Shown here piece after piece: positions 36,812-45,773 of a DNA stretch of 64,000 nt (position 1 is its first letter; the number at the start of each line of letters is the position of its first letter). The notes below the pieces were generated by a model. That model saw only the letters and a list, made by a program, of their open reading frames with translations. It was not told the DNA's origin and ran no database searches. Made by a program: the position numbers and the translations under genes. This DNA comes from Mycobacterium sp. 1164966.3 (lineage in GTDB: Bacteria > Actinomycetota > Actinomycetes > Mycobacteriales > Mycobacteriaceae), in contig NZ_LZSG01000007.1 of the NCBI RefSeq assembly GCF_001665395.1, positions 16,930-80,929 of the forward strand. The letters are read 5' to 3'.

Positions 36812-38798
36812 ACCCGGGGCTGCTCGAGGCCACTCGTCGCGATACTCGGCGTACACCGGCGGGCCGGACCCGCTGGCTCCGCCAGTGGATCTGCGCGAGG
36901 CGCTGGAGCAGATCGGGCAGGACGTCATGGCGGGCACCTCGCCGCGCCGGGCTTTGTCCGAGCTGCTGCGGCGCGGTACCCAGAACCTGACCGGTGCCGA
37001 CCGGCTGGCGGCGGAGGCCAACCGTCGTCGACGAGAGTTATTGCGCCGCAACAACTTAGACGGGACCCTGCAGGAGATCAAGAAACTGCTCGACGAGGCG
37101 GTACTGGCCGAACGCAAGGAGCTGGCCCGGGCTCTGGACGACGACGCGCGCTTCGGCGAACTGCAGTTGGATGCGCTGCCGGCGTCGCCGGCCAAGGCCG
37201 TGCAAGAGCTGTCCGATTACAGCTGGCGCAGCGGCGAGGCCCGCCAAAAGTACGAGCAGATCAAGGATCTGCTGGGCCGCGAGATGCTGGACCAGCGTTT
37301 CGCCGGCATGAAGCAGGCGCTGGAAGGAGCCACCGACGCCGACCGCCAGCGTGTCAACGAGATGCTGGACGACCTGAACGACCTGTTGGACAAGCACTCT
37401 CGCGGTGAAGACACTCAGCAGGACTTCGACGAGTTCATGGACAAGCATGGCGAGTTCTTCCCGGAGAACCCGCGCAACGTCGAGGAGTTGCTGGACTCGC
37501 TGGCCAAGCGCGCAGCGGCGGCCCAACGCTTCCGCAACAGCCTCAGTCCCGAACAGCGTGCCGAGCTGGATGCACTGGCGCAGCAGGCATTTGGGTCGCC
37601 GGCGTTGATGCAGGCACTGAATCGGCTGGACGCGCATCTGCAGGCTGCGCGGCCGGGCGAAGACTGGATGGGATCCGAGGACTTCTCCGGCGACAACCCG
37701 TTCGGCATGGGCGAAGGCACGCAGGCGCTGGCCGATATCGGGGAGCTGGAGCAGCTCGCCGAGCAACTGTCGCAAAGCTATCCGGGCGCCACCATGGACG
37801 ACGTCGATCTCGACGCGCTGGCCCGCCAGCTCGGTGACCAGGCCGCCATCGATGCTCGCACCTTGGCCGAACTGGAGCGTGCGCTGGTCAACCAGGGCTT
37901 CTTCGATCGTGGTTCCGACGGTCAGTGGCGGCTCTCCCCGAAGGCGATGCGACGGCTGGGCGAAGCCGCGTTACGTGATGTGGCACAACAGCTTTCCGGC
38001 CGTCGCGGTGAGCGTGACCATCGTCGCGCCGGAGCGGCGGGTGAGCTGACCGGCGCCACCCGGCCGTGGCAATTCGGCGACACCGAACCGTGGAACATCC
38101 CCCGCACGCTCACCAATGCCGTGCTGCGCCAAGCTGGTACGGGATCGGTCGGCCAGACTTCGGCCATTCAGATCACCGTCGACGACGTCGAGGTCTCCGA
38201 GACCGAGACTCGCGTTCAAGCCGCGGTGGCGCTGCTGGTGGACACCTCATTTTCGATGGTGATGGAGAACCGCTGGCTGCCGATGAAGCGAACAGCGCTG
38301 GCGCTCAATCATTTAGTGTGTACCAGGTTCCGGTCAGATGCCTTGCAGATCATCGCCTTTGGCCGCTATGCGCGGACCGTGACCGCTGCCGAGTTGACCG
38401 GTTTGGAGGGCGTCTACGAGCAGGGCACCAACCTGCACCACGCGCTGGCGCTGGCCGGGCGTCATCTCAAGCGGCACCCCAACGCGCAACCCGTCGTCCT
38501 GGTGGTGACCGACGGCGAGCCTACCGCCCATTTGGAGGATTTCGACGGGGACGGCAGCGCCGTGTTCTTTGACTACCCACCGCATCCGCGGACCATCGCC
38601 CACACCGTGCGCGGGTTCGACGACATGGCCCGGCTGGGCGCACAGATCACGATCTTCCGGCTGGGCAGCGACCCCGGCTTGGCACGGTTCATCGACCAGG
38701 TGGCGCGACGGGTCGAGGGACGAGTTGTGGTGCCCGACCTCGACGGGCTGGGAGCGGCGGTAGTCGGCGATTACCTGCGCTCGCGACGACACCGCTAA
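36804..38798 (+). CDS. VWA domain-containing protein (partner of AAA+ ATPase)
   Basis: A 664-aa protein equivalent to Rv0959. Residues 1-440 are mostly charged helices, and a von Willebrand A domain (about 472-664) carries a MIDAS motif Asp480-Thr-Ser-Phe-Ser, followed by the TDGEPTAH loop. ChlD/CoxE-type VWA proteins work with AAA+ partners like the one encoded just upstream and overlapping it. The likely job is metal-dependent client recognition for the ATPase. No client gene is evident next to it. Confidence 0.87.
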   Translation: MAKPGAARGHSSRYSAYTGGPDPLAPPVDLREALEQIGQDVMAGTSPRRALSELLRRGTQNLTGADRLAAEANRRRRELLRRNNLDGTLQEIKKLLDEAVLAERKELARALDDDARFGELQLDALPASPAKAVQELSDYSWRSGEARQKYEQIKDLLGREMLDQRFAGMKQALEGATDADRQRVNEMLDDLNDLLDKHSRGEDTQQDFDEFMDKHGEFFPENPRNVEELLDSLAKRAAAAQRFRNSLSPEQRAELDALAQQAFGSPALMQALNRLDAHLQAARPGEDWMGSEDFSGDNPFGMGEGTQALADIGELEQLAEQLSQSYPGATMDDVDLDALARQLGDQAAIDARTLAELERALVNQGFFDRGSDGQWRLSPKAMRRLGEAALRDVAQQLSGRRGERDHRRAGAAGELTGATRPWQFGDTEPWNIPRTLTNAVLRQAGTGSVGQTSAIQITVDDVEVSETETRVQAAVALLVDTSFSMVMENRWLPMKRTALALNHLVCTRFRSDALQIIAFGRYARTVTAAELTGLEGVYEQGTNLHHALALAGRHLKRHPNAQPVVLVVTDGEPTAHLEDFDGDGSAVFFDYPPHPRTIAHTVRGFDDMARLGAQITIFRLGSDPGLARFIDQVARRVEGRVVVPDLDGLGAAVVGDYLRSRRHR

Positions 38799-38814
38799 CC
38801 GGCCGCGAGCAGAA

Positions 38815-38865
38815 AGCAAACTTGCCTAATACCACGGCGTGTCGGGTAACTTCGCGTCTGCTCGC
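38815..38865. terminator. Imperfect inverted repeat between convergent genes
   Basis: GCGAGCAGAAAGC (from 38815) pairs with GCGTCTGCTCGC (to 38865) with some mismatches around a loop containing ACGGCGTGTCG. That loop sequence also occurs in the repeat at 9122-9181. Placed between the VWA gene and the convergent hydrolase gene. Confidence 0.45.
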
Positions 38866-38879
38866 GCTCACTGGCGCGC

Positions 38880-40571
38880 TCATAGCTGGTGTTGCGGTGG
38901 TGCAGTCGGCAACTCGTACGGGCCGGCGCCGCCGGGCAGTCGGTCCACGCCCGACGCGCGGGGCGTGACGAGGTCGTCAGGCAGCCCGGCCAGCACCGCC
39001 GCCATGTTGTAGGCGCTCATCCGAAGTTCCCCGTTGCTTCCGATGCGAGGGTATTCCGAATGGCCGTATGCCCGTTCGTGAACCTGTCCGTCGCCGTACC
39101 GTCCACCCAGGGCCAAACCCGTCCTCGTCGACAGCTCGGTCATTCCGGGCACGTCTTGGGGTGCGCGACCGAAGATGTCGAAGCCGGGAATCACGTCGGC
39201 CACATGGTCATTGACGCCGATCAGGTAGTAGGCGTGTCCAGGTTGGACGCCCAGCTGCGCGACGTCGCTGAGTTCGATGCCGGGGGAGCCATACAAGACA
39301 ACATCGCAGACCGGCGCGCCCTGCTGCAACGCCAGACTGGTCACCAGTGACCCGTAGGAGTGTCCGAAAGCTGTGATGCGCTGATCGGCGACGTTGCTGG
39401 TAGCCGCCAGCGCTTTATAGAAGCTGTTCAGCAGACCTGCGCTCCTGCGCGCCAGTTCGATATTGGTGACGTCGGTGAGGCTGTCGGGTGCGTCGTAGCC
39501 CAGCCACACCACCGATGCCACCGCGTCGTATCCGGGCTTGCTTGCCACTCTGCGCAATTCGCTTGCCTTGTTGCGTTGGGCTTCGGCCTCGCGCACCATT
39601 TGTTCGACGCTGGAGCTGACCCGGGTGTTGAGACCGCCGACGGTGACGCCGACGCATTCAGCATCGTCGACGTCACCGATAGCGATCGCCGCGAGCACTT
39701 TGCGGGGATCGCCGTCGACATCCAAGAGCATAAGGCGTGCGCCCGGTTGCCCGGTTAAAGCCCGTTGCAGCGCAGTCAGATCCGCGAGCTTGTCCGGGTT
39801 TGTATGCCAGCCGTGGGTGTTGAGCCAGCCGTTCTGAAGTCGTCTGATTTCGCGTTGCAGCACAGGAATATTGAGTTCGCTGCGGACATCGCCGGGTATG
39901 CCATCGAGGTTGCGGATGCTATCCCCGTACCGCTCTTTGACCCAATCCTGCTGGCCCGGAGTCAATGAGTGCCACCACTTGTCGACCCCAGCGGGACCAC
40001 TGCCCGCTGCTGGTATCTGCACCACTTCGATTGCGGTACCGCTTATTTGGGCGTCAACTTGCTCGGCAGACAGATCGCCCTCGGCACCGCGGATCGCCGC
40101 AGCGAGGTCTTCGTCGGCCCGTTGGGCTTCGGCCAGCAGGTTGGTGATGCGTTGCATCAGGTCGAATTGCAGTTCGCTGATCCGGTCGCGGTCGGCAGCC
40201 GATAAACACGGAAAGCCGTCCGGCGGAACGACGGTGCCGGCGGCGTCATCGATCGTTAGGCCATGTTCCCAAGCAGTCTGCCTGATCGCTCGAAGCCGCG
40301 ACTTGATCACGATGATCTCCTCGACCGACTTCTGCGCTGCCCGGGCGACCGCCAGGCAGGCGTCGGCGTGCGTGTCCAGGATGACAGTGGTGTGGTGGAT
40401 GGCCAGCTCCGCCGCATCAGCGGCGTCACCACCGAAGTCGAGCAGTCGCGCGGTGTCGCTCAGGGCAGCCGACGCCACGCGCGTGCCGTGGGCGCGTTTG
40501 GTCGCCGCGTCGAACACGGCTGCGACCGCCTCCGGGTCCCAACTGTCGATGTCAGCCAACGTCAGTGTCAT
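38880..40571 (-). CDS. DUF1023 alpha/beta-hydrolase with N-terminal helical (WXG100-like) domain
   Basis: A 563-aa protein. Residues 1-110 form long amphipathic helices like ESX-associated N-terminal domains; a middle linker contains a WWHSLTPGQQDWV segment; the C-terminal DUF1023 hydrolase has the nucleophile Ser405 in FGHSYGSLV, a possible Asp in GVNDHVADVIPG and a possible His in YGHSEYP. It is 22 bp downstream of an EspC-like gene. This layout suggests export by a type VII system and an esterase or lipase-like activity (inference). No homologue is present at this place in H37Rv as far as I recall. Confidence 0.8.
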   Translation of the reverse strand: MTLTLADIDSWDPEAVAAVFDAATKRAHGTRVASAALSDTARLLDFGGDAADAAELAIHHTTVILDTHADACLAVARAAQKSVEEIIVIKSRLRAIRQTAWEHGLTIDDAAGTVVPPDGFPCLSAADRDRISELQFDLMQRITNLLAEAQRADEDLAAAIRGAEGDLSAEQVDAQISGTAIEVVQIPAAGSGPAGVDKWWHSLTPGQQDWVKERYGDSIRNLDGIPGDVRSELNIPVLQREIRRLQNGWLNTHGWHTNPDKLADLTALQRALTGQPGARLMLLDVDGDPRKVLAAIAIGDVDDAECVGVTVGGLNTRVSSSVEQMVREAEAQRNKASELRRVASKPGYDAVASVVWLGYDAPDSLTDVTNIELARRSAGLLNSFYKALAATSNVADQRITAFGHSYGSLVTSLALQQGAPVCDVVLYGSPGIELSDVAQLGVQPGHAYYLIGVNDHVADVIPGFDIFGRAPQDVPGMTELSTRTGLALGGRYGDGQVHERAYGHSEYPRIGSNGELRMSAYNMAAVLAGLPDDLVTPRASGVDRLPGGAGPYELPTAPPQHQL

Positions 40572-40592
40572 CGCCCGGTTTCGCCGCGGTGC

Positions 40593-40892
40593 TCAGCTTG
40601 GCCATGCCAGGGCCGCGGTGTTGCGCTGCTCCATCTGCCGGAAGCCGGCGGCGGCGAAGTGCATGCCCCGGGAGTGCTCGCCGAAGCGGGCGATGTGCGC
40701 GGTGCTGGTCATGGCCCACCCGTCGAGCAGTCCCGACAACGCCAGCGCCGACGATCCGACCCATCCGGGGTGCGCTTCCTCGGCCGTGCCGAGGCAAGAC
40801 AGCTGCAAAGCCAGCAATGACTCGCCGTGGTCGGCCAGCTGGTTGCCGATTCGCGTCAGCGAATCAGGAGTCGCCCGCAACTGTTGCGGCAT
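40593..40892 (-). CDS. EspC/WXG100-like type VII secretion-associated small protein
   Basis: A 99-aa helical protein starting MPQQLRATPDSLTRIGNQL, the pattern of the EspC/ESX-associated family (PF10824-like): helix, central turn with WVGSSALALSGLLDGWA, then second helix. ATG 40892 is preferred over ATG 40910 because GAGAG precedes it. It probably pairs with or targets the downstream hydrolase for secretion. No ESX core genes are in the window. Confidence 0.68.
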   Translation of the reverse strand: MPQQLRATPDSLTRIGNQLADHGESLLALQLSCLGTAEEAHPGWVGSSALALSGLLDGWAMTSTAHIARFGEHSRGMHFAAAGFRQMEQRNTAALAWPS

Positions 40893-40952
40893 AACAACTC
40901 TCGGGTGCATCGGGCGGAGTATTACACGCCCCCATCGCGCGGGCCACTCAGC

Positions 40953-41018
40953 ACGGCGAGCAGACGCAAAAGCCCCGAACAGTGGTGGTTTTGAGGGGCT
41001 TTTGCGTCTGCTCGCCGT
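40953..41018. terminator. Perfect 24-bp inverted repeat abutting a stop codon
   Basis: Arms 40953-40976 and 40995-41018 are complementary at all 24 positions, with core GGCGAGCAGACGCAAAAGCC and an 18-base loop. It directly touches the stop of the DUF1707 gene and would form a very stable hairpin in its mRNA. The arm is shared with the repeat at 9122-9181. Confidence 0.65.
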
Positions 41019-41621
41019 CTACCTGCGGGGCCTGCGGGCTTTGCGCTTGATGGCCACGCCGCCCCACAACGAGAAGCCGCGGATCTTCACCGTCGGAGCG
41101 CCCCGGACACCTTCGCCCAATACCTCGCGGTCGAAGCCGCCCATCACCCCGCGGCCGTGGATCTCGACGTTGACTTCCGGCGGCAACAGGATGGTCTGCA
41201 TGCCCATGATCGAATACGCATGGATCTCGACGTCGGTCGACGTGAAGTCCGCGTAGCGCAGATCCAGCACCCCGCTGCCCCAGAGCGTGAGCGTCGTCAG
41301 CTTCTTGGGCACGTTCCATCGGCCGCGCCGCTCGAACCCGCTCAGCAGGGCCAGCAGCAGCGTCGAAGGCGCCGGATTGGGTTTGCCGCCGCGGCGTTGG
41401 TTTATCGGTGCACCCGGTAGGTCTGCCCGGAGTCGATCCAGTTCTTCGTATGTGGTGGCGGCGTAGGCCTTAGTGAGCCGGTCTTCGTAGTCGTTCAGCT
41501 GCAGACGGCCTTGCTCGGCTGCATAGGCCAGCAGTTGCGCGAGCATGATGCGATCGGTGTCGCCCGCGCGCGACGGTTCGTCACGCGCGTCCCTCGTGTC
41601 ACGTCGAGCGGAGTTGCTCAT
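41019..41621 (-). CDS. DUF1707 / LiaF-like cell wall-active-regulator domain protein
   Basis: A 200-aa protein, same length as Rv0966c. The N-terminal DUF1707 (about residues 20-72) shows the conserved D-x-R-x-x-x-x-x-L-x-x-A-x-x-x-G-R-L-x-x-x-E-Y-x-x-R pattern (TDRIMLAQLLAYAAEQGRL, then DYEDRL). The C-terminal half has the beta-rich LiaF/DUF2154-like repeats with TTLTLWGSGVLDLR and VMGGFDREV. No TM segment is evident, so it may act as a cytosolic sensor or partner. In H37Rv the csoR-ctpV cluster follows; here it is missing. Confidence 0.88.
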   Translation of the reverse strand: MSNSARRDTRDARDEPSRAGDTDRIMLAQLLAYAAEQGRLQLNDYEDRLTKAYAATTYEELDRLRADLPGAPINQRRGGKPNPAPSTLLLALLSGFERRGRWNVPKKLTTLTLWGSGVLDLRYADFTSTDVEIHAYSIMGMQTILLPPEVNVEIHGRGVMGGFDREVLGEGVRGAPTVKIRGFSLWGGVAIKRKARRPRR

Positions 41622-41807
41622 TACCCACGAGCGTACGACGTCCAGGTCTTAGGGCAAGTGGGTTGGCTAAACTGCAACCTCCGTGTGGCATAGCTGCTGG
41701 TCACGGGTCGGTTCCGGCCGCCGCGCGGTTTGACGGCCAGCCCCTTGGGGGGTTCTGTTCGCTACACCGCATGGCCGGCCGGCGCGGTTGACGGCTCGGC
41801 TCACTCG

Positions 41808-42626
41808 TCAGCGGCCGGCATCGTCAGCGGTGGAAGCTACCCAACTCGGGGGACGCTTCTGTAAGAACGCGAGCATGCCTTCGCGGGCTTCCTCGGACAC
41901 GAACAGCCGCGCTGACTCCTCGGTCAGGCGTTCGGCGTCGCGGTCGAAGGCTGCCAGCACCGCGGCCGTGGTGAGGGCCTTGGAGGCGGCGAGGCCCTGC
42001 GGCGACCCTTTGCCGACGTCAGCGACCAGCCCGGCCACCGTCGCATCCACGTCGTTGGCCGCCATCGTGACAAGCCCGATCTGGACCGCCGTGTGAGCGT
42101 CGAACGTCTCGCCGGTGAGGTAGTAGCGGGAGGCGGCCCGCGACGACAGCTTGGGCAGCAATGTCAGCGAGATGATCGCCGGCGCGACGCCGATCCGGGC
42201 TTCGGTGAGCGCAAATGTGCTGCGGGGACCGGCGACCACGATGTCGCAGGCGCCGACCAGTCCGAACCCGCCGGCCCGGACGTGCCCGTTGATGGCGCCG
42301 ATGACCGGAAGCGGCAATTCGACGATGTCGCGCAACAAGGCGGTCATCTCCCGGGCCCGCGCCACCGCCACGTCGTAAGGGTCACCACCGCCCGCTTCGG
42401 ACAGGTCCGCTCCCGCGCAGAAGGTGCCCCCGGTATGTCCCAAGACAACCACGCGCACCGCCGGGTCCGCCGCGGCGTCACGCAACCCTTGGTGCAGTTG
42501 AGTCAACAGCGCGGTGGAAACCGCATTGCGGTTGTGCGGCGAGTTCAGCGTCAGCCGCGCGACCGGACCGCCGCATTCGCCCGGGCCCGCATACTCGACG
42601 ACTCGACTATCCATCAGAGGGGCCAT
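41808..42626 (-). CDS. echA7: Enoyl-CoA hydratase EchA7
   Basis: Last gene of a six-gene acyl-CoA operon. The 272-aa crotonase keeps HTGGTFCAGADLSEAG and INGHVRAGGFGLVGACD oxyanion loops, and FALTEARIGVAPAI, which has a Glu where hydratases carry one of their catalytic residues. ATG 42626 shares one base with the fadE12 TGA (TGATG). In acyclic-terpene and leucine pathways a crotonase hydrates the carboxylated 3-methylglutaconyl-type product, which would be its role here (inference). Confidence 0.9.
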   Translation of the reverse strand: MAPLMDSRVVEYAGPGECGGPVARLTLNSPHNRNAVSTALLTQLHQGLRDAAADPAVRVVVLGHTGGTFCAGADLSEAGGGDPYDVAVARAREMTALLRDIVELPLPVIGAINGHVRAGGFGLVGACDIVVAGPRSTFALTEARIGVAPAIISLTLLPKLSSRAASRYYLTGETFDAHTAVQIGLVTMAANDVDATVAGLVADVGKGSPQGLAASKALTTAAVLAAFDRDAERLTEESARLFVSEEAREGMLAFLQKRPPSWVASTADDAGR

Positions 42627-43792
42627 CAGTAGCTTCGGGGCAGGCCCAGCGATGTCTGTGCGACGAAGTTCAGCACCATTTCCCGGCTGATTGGGGCGAT
42701 TCTTCCGAGCCGGGCCGACGTCATCATCGCCGCCACGCCGTACTCCTTGGTCAGCCCGTTGCCACCCATCGACTGCACGGCCTGATCGACGGTGCGGTTA
42801 GCCGCTTCGGCCGCAGCATATTTGGCCATGTTGGCGGCTTCGGCGGCACCGACGTCGTCGCCGCTGTCGTAGAGCGAAGCGGCCTTCTGCATCATCAGCT
42901 TGGCGAGTTCGATCTCAATGTGACACTGCGCCAACGGATGTGACAGACCCTGGTGTGCGCCGATCGGAGTGGACCAGACCTTGCGGGTCTTGACATAGTC
43001 GACGGCTTTGCTGAGCGCGAACCGACCCATGCCCACCGAGCTGGCCGCACCCATGATGCGCTCGGGGTTCAGGCCCGCGAAAAGCTGGGCGATGGCGGCG
43101 TCTTCGGCGCCGACGAGCGCGTCGGACGGCAGCCGCACGTCGTCGATGAACACCTGGAATTGGCGCTCGGGACTAATCAGCTCCATCTCGATCGGGGTGT
43201 AGGTGAAGCCTGGCGCATCGGTGGGCACCACGAACAAGGCCGGGCGCAGCTTGCCCGTTTTAGCCTCTTCGGTGCGGGCCACCACCAGCACCGCTTGGGC
43301 TTGATCGACTCCGGAGATGAAGACCTTCTGGCCCTTGAGGATCCAGTCGCTGCCGTCGCGGCGGGCGGTCGTGATGATCTTGTGCGAATTCGATCCGGCG
43401 TCGGGTTCGGTGATCGCGAACGCCATGGTGAGCGAGCCGTCGGCGATGGCCGGGATCCAGCGTTTCTTCTGCTCTTCGGTGCCGAACTTGCTGATGATCG
43501 TGCCGTTGATGGCGGGCGATACCACCATGAGCAGCAACGCGCTACCGGCGGCCGCCATCTCCTCCATCACCAGTGACAGCTCGTACATTCCGGCGCCGCC
43601 ACCGCCGTACTCCTCCGGCAGGTTCACTCCCAAGAAGCCGAGCTTTCCTGCCTCCGACCACAATTCGTCGGTGTGCTGGTGTGCGCGCGCTTTCTGCAAG
43701 TAGTACTCGCTGCCGTAGTTGGAGGCCCACTCGGATACCGCCTTGCGCAGCGCCCGGCGCTCCTCACTTTCGATGAAGCTGGTGTCGATCAT
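42626..43792 (-). CDS. fadE12: Acyl-CoA dehydrogenase FadE12
   Basis: A 388-aa FAD-dependent dehydrogenase. The FAD/substrate segments AFAITEPDAGSNSHKI and GQKVFISGVDQA and the QSMGGNGLTKEY C-terminal FAD loop are intact. ATG 43792 overlaps the accA2 stop (TAATG) with AAGGAG upstream. Second dehydrogenase in the operon with FadE13, suggesting two different desaturation steps or substrates. Confidence 0.92.
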   Translation of the reverse strand: MIDTSFIESEERRALRKAVSEWASNYGSEYYLQKARAHQHTDELWSEAGKLGFLGVNLPEEYGGGGAGMYELSLVMEEMAAAGSALLLMVVSPAINGTIISKFGTEEQKKRWIPAIADGSLTMAFAITEPDAGSNSHKIITTARRDGSDWILKGQKVFISGVDQAQAVLVVARTEEAKTGKLRPALFVVPTDAPGFTYTPIEMELISPERQFQVFIDDVRLPSDALVGAEDAAIAQLFAGLNPERIMGAASSVGMGRFALSKAVDYVKTRKVWSTPIGAHQGLSHPLAQCHIEIELAKLMMQKAASLYDSGDDVGAAEAANMAKYAAAEAANRTVDQAVQSMGGNGLTKEYGVAAMMTSARLGRIAPISREMVLNFVAQTSLGLPRSY

Positions 43793-45768
43793 TACGAATC
43801 TCCTTCTGCGTCGGGCGCTTCCACTCGCGCGAGAACAGTGCCGACTTCCACTTGCTGGCCGGCGTTGACGTCGAGCTGGGCGAGCACACCGTCGTTCGGT
43901 GCGGTGATGGTGTGTTCCATCTTCATTGCCTCGAGCCAGATCAGCGGCTGACCGGCGGTGACGGCATCACCGACGGCCGCGCCGATCCGGATGACGTTGC
44001 CCGGCATCGGCGCCACCAAAGACCCTTGTTCCACGGCCGAACCCGGCTCGGGGAAGCGCGGCAGTGCCGTCAGGTGGACGGGTCCGCGGGACGAATCGAC
44101 GTACACGTCCTGGCCGTACTGTGCCACCAGGAACCGATAGGCCACCCCGTCCGCATCCAGCACCACCTGGTCGGGCGCGACGGAGACCAGTTGCACCGCC
44201 GGATCGTCGGGCAGCGCCAATCCGGTTCTGCTGAAACGATATTGGACTTGGTGCTCGGCGTCGCTATCGTCGCGGTAGGCCTTGACCTGATAGCCCGACG
44301 ATACGTTGCGCCAGCCGCCGGGAATCGAACCGAACGCGCTTGCGGTGGCGCGATTGCGTGCGGAGTCGGCGAGCGCAGCGGCGATCATCGACAGTCGCAC
44401 CGTCGCCGAGTCGGCCAGCTTTGCGGACAGCTCCGCAAGGCCGTGCGTGTCGAAAAATGCTGTGTCGGTGGCGCCATCGAGGAACGCCGGGTGCCGCAGC
44501 ACGTTGACCAGCAGCTCGCGGTTGGTGCGCAGGCCGTGCAGGCGGGTGCGAGCCAGCGCGTCGGCCAGCACTAGCGCCGCCTGACGGCGCGTCGGCGCGT
44601 AAGAGATGACCTTGGCCAGCATCGGGTCGTAGTAAATCGACACCGCCGACCCGTCGACAATGCCGGAATCCAGCCTGATCCCGGTGTGCCGTCCCAGCGA
44701 GGAGAACTCGGCGGCAACCGACGGCACGTCGATGGTGTGCACCGGGCCGGCCTGGGGTTGCCAGCCGCGCGCGGGATCCTCGGCATACAGCCGGGCCTCG
44801 ATCGAATGCCCTTGGGCCGCAGGCGGTTCGGCCTCCAGCCGCCCGCCGGCAGCGACCGCGAGCTGCAGCTCGACCAGGTCTACCCCGGTGGTTTCCTCGG
44901 TCACCGGGTGCTCGACCTGCAGCCGGGTGTTCATCTCCAGGAAGTAGAACTCGCCGTCATCATCGGCCAGGAACTCCACGGTTCCGGCGCCGGTATACCC
45001 GATCGCACTGGCAGCCAGCCGGGCCGCGTCGAAAAGCTTGGCGCGCATCCCCGCCACCCGCTCGACCAAGGGCGACGGCGCCTCCTCGATGATCTTCTGG
45101 TGTCGGCGCTGGATCGAGCATTCGCGTTCACCGACGGCCCACACCGTGCCATGGGTATCGGCCATGACCTGAACCTCGACATGGTGCCCGGTGGGCAGGT
45201 AACGCTCGCAGAACACCGTCGGATCACCGAAGGCGGACTGGGCTTCGCGCCGCGCCGCCTCGACCTCGCCGGGCAGCGCCGACAATTCGCGAACCACCCG
45301 CATGCCGCGGCCACCACCGCCCGCGGACGCCTTGACCAGGACCGGCAGCTGCTCGTCGGTGACGGTCTCAGGGTCCAATTCGTCGAGCACCGGAACACCG
45401 GCCGCGGCCATGAGCTTCTTAGCCTCGATCTTGGAGCCCATCGCCCGCACCGCGTCCACCGGCGGCCCCACCCAGGTGAGGCCGGCCTCTCGCACCGCAG
45501 CGGCGAATTCGGCGTTCTCCGAGAGGAATCCGTATCCGGGGTGGACCGCGTCCGCGCCGGCCGCACGCGCGGCGGCGACGATCGCTCCGGCATTCAGATA
45601 GTCATTAGTGTTCGGCAACCGCACCCGCGCGTCAGCCTCGCCGACGTGTGGCGCGTCCGCGTCCGGGTCGGTGTAGACGGCGACGGTCCCCAGACCCAAC
45701 CGCCGACAGGTGGCGAACACCCGCCGGGCGATCTCGCCCCGGTTGGCGACCAGAACTCGAGTGATCAT
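43792..45768 (-). CDS. accA2: Acyl-CoA carboxylase alpha subunit (biotin carboxylase + BCCP)
   Basis: 658 aa from ATG 45768 (MITRVLVANRGEIARR). Residues 1-450 are biotin carboxylase with ATP loop KASAGGGGRGMR, the ERECSIQRRHQKIIEEAPS signature and EMNTRLQVEH. A linker domain follows. The C-terminal biotinyl domain has the acceptor Lys616 in EAMKMEH. A GTG at 45777 that overlaps the accD2 TGA is an alternative start. Acts with AccD2. Confidence 0.94.
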   Translation of the reverse strand: MITRVLVANRGEIARRVFATCRRLGLGTVAVYTDPDADAPHVGEADARVRLPNTNDYLNAGAIVAAARAAGADAVHPGYGFLSENAEFAAAVREAGLTWVGPPVDAVRAMGSKIEAKKLMAAAGVPVLDELDPETVTDEQLPVLVKASAGGGGRGMRVVRELSALPGEVEAARREAQSAFGDPTVFCERYLPTGHHVEVQVMADTHGTVWAVGERECSIQRRHQKIIEEAPSPLVERVAGMRAKLFDAARLAASAIGYTGAGTVEFLADDDGEFYFLEMNTRLQVEHPVTEETTGVDLVELQLAVAAGGRLEAEPPAAQGHSIEARLYAEDPARGWQPQAGPVHTIDVPSVAAEFSSLGRHTGIRLDSGIVDGSAVSIYYDPMLAKVISYAPTRRQAALVLADALARTRLHGLRTNRELLVNVLRHPAFLDGATDTAFFDTHGLAELSAKLADSATVRLSMIAAALADSARNRATASAFGSIPGGWRNVSSGYQVKAYRDDSDAEHQVQYRFSRTGLALPDDPAVQLVSVAPDQVVLDADGVAYRFLVAQYGQDVYVDSSRGPVHLTALPRFPEPGSAVEQGSLVAPMPGNVIRIGAAVGDAVTAGQPLIWLEAMKMEHTITAPNDGVLAQLDVNAGQQVEVGTVLARVEAPDAEGDS

Positions 45769-45773
45769 GAGGC

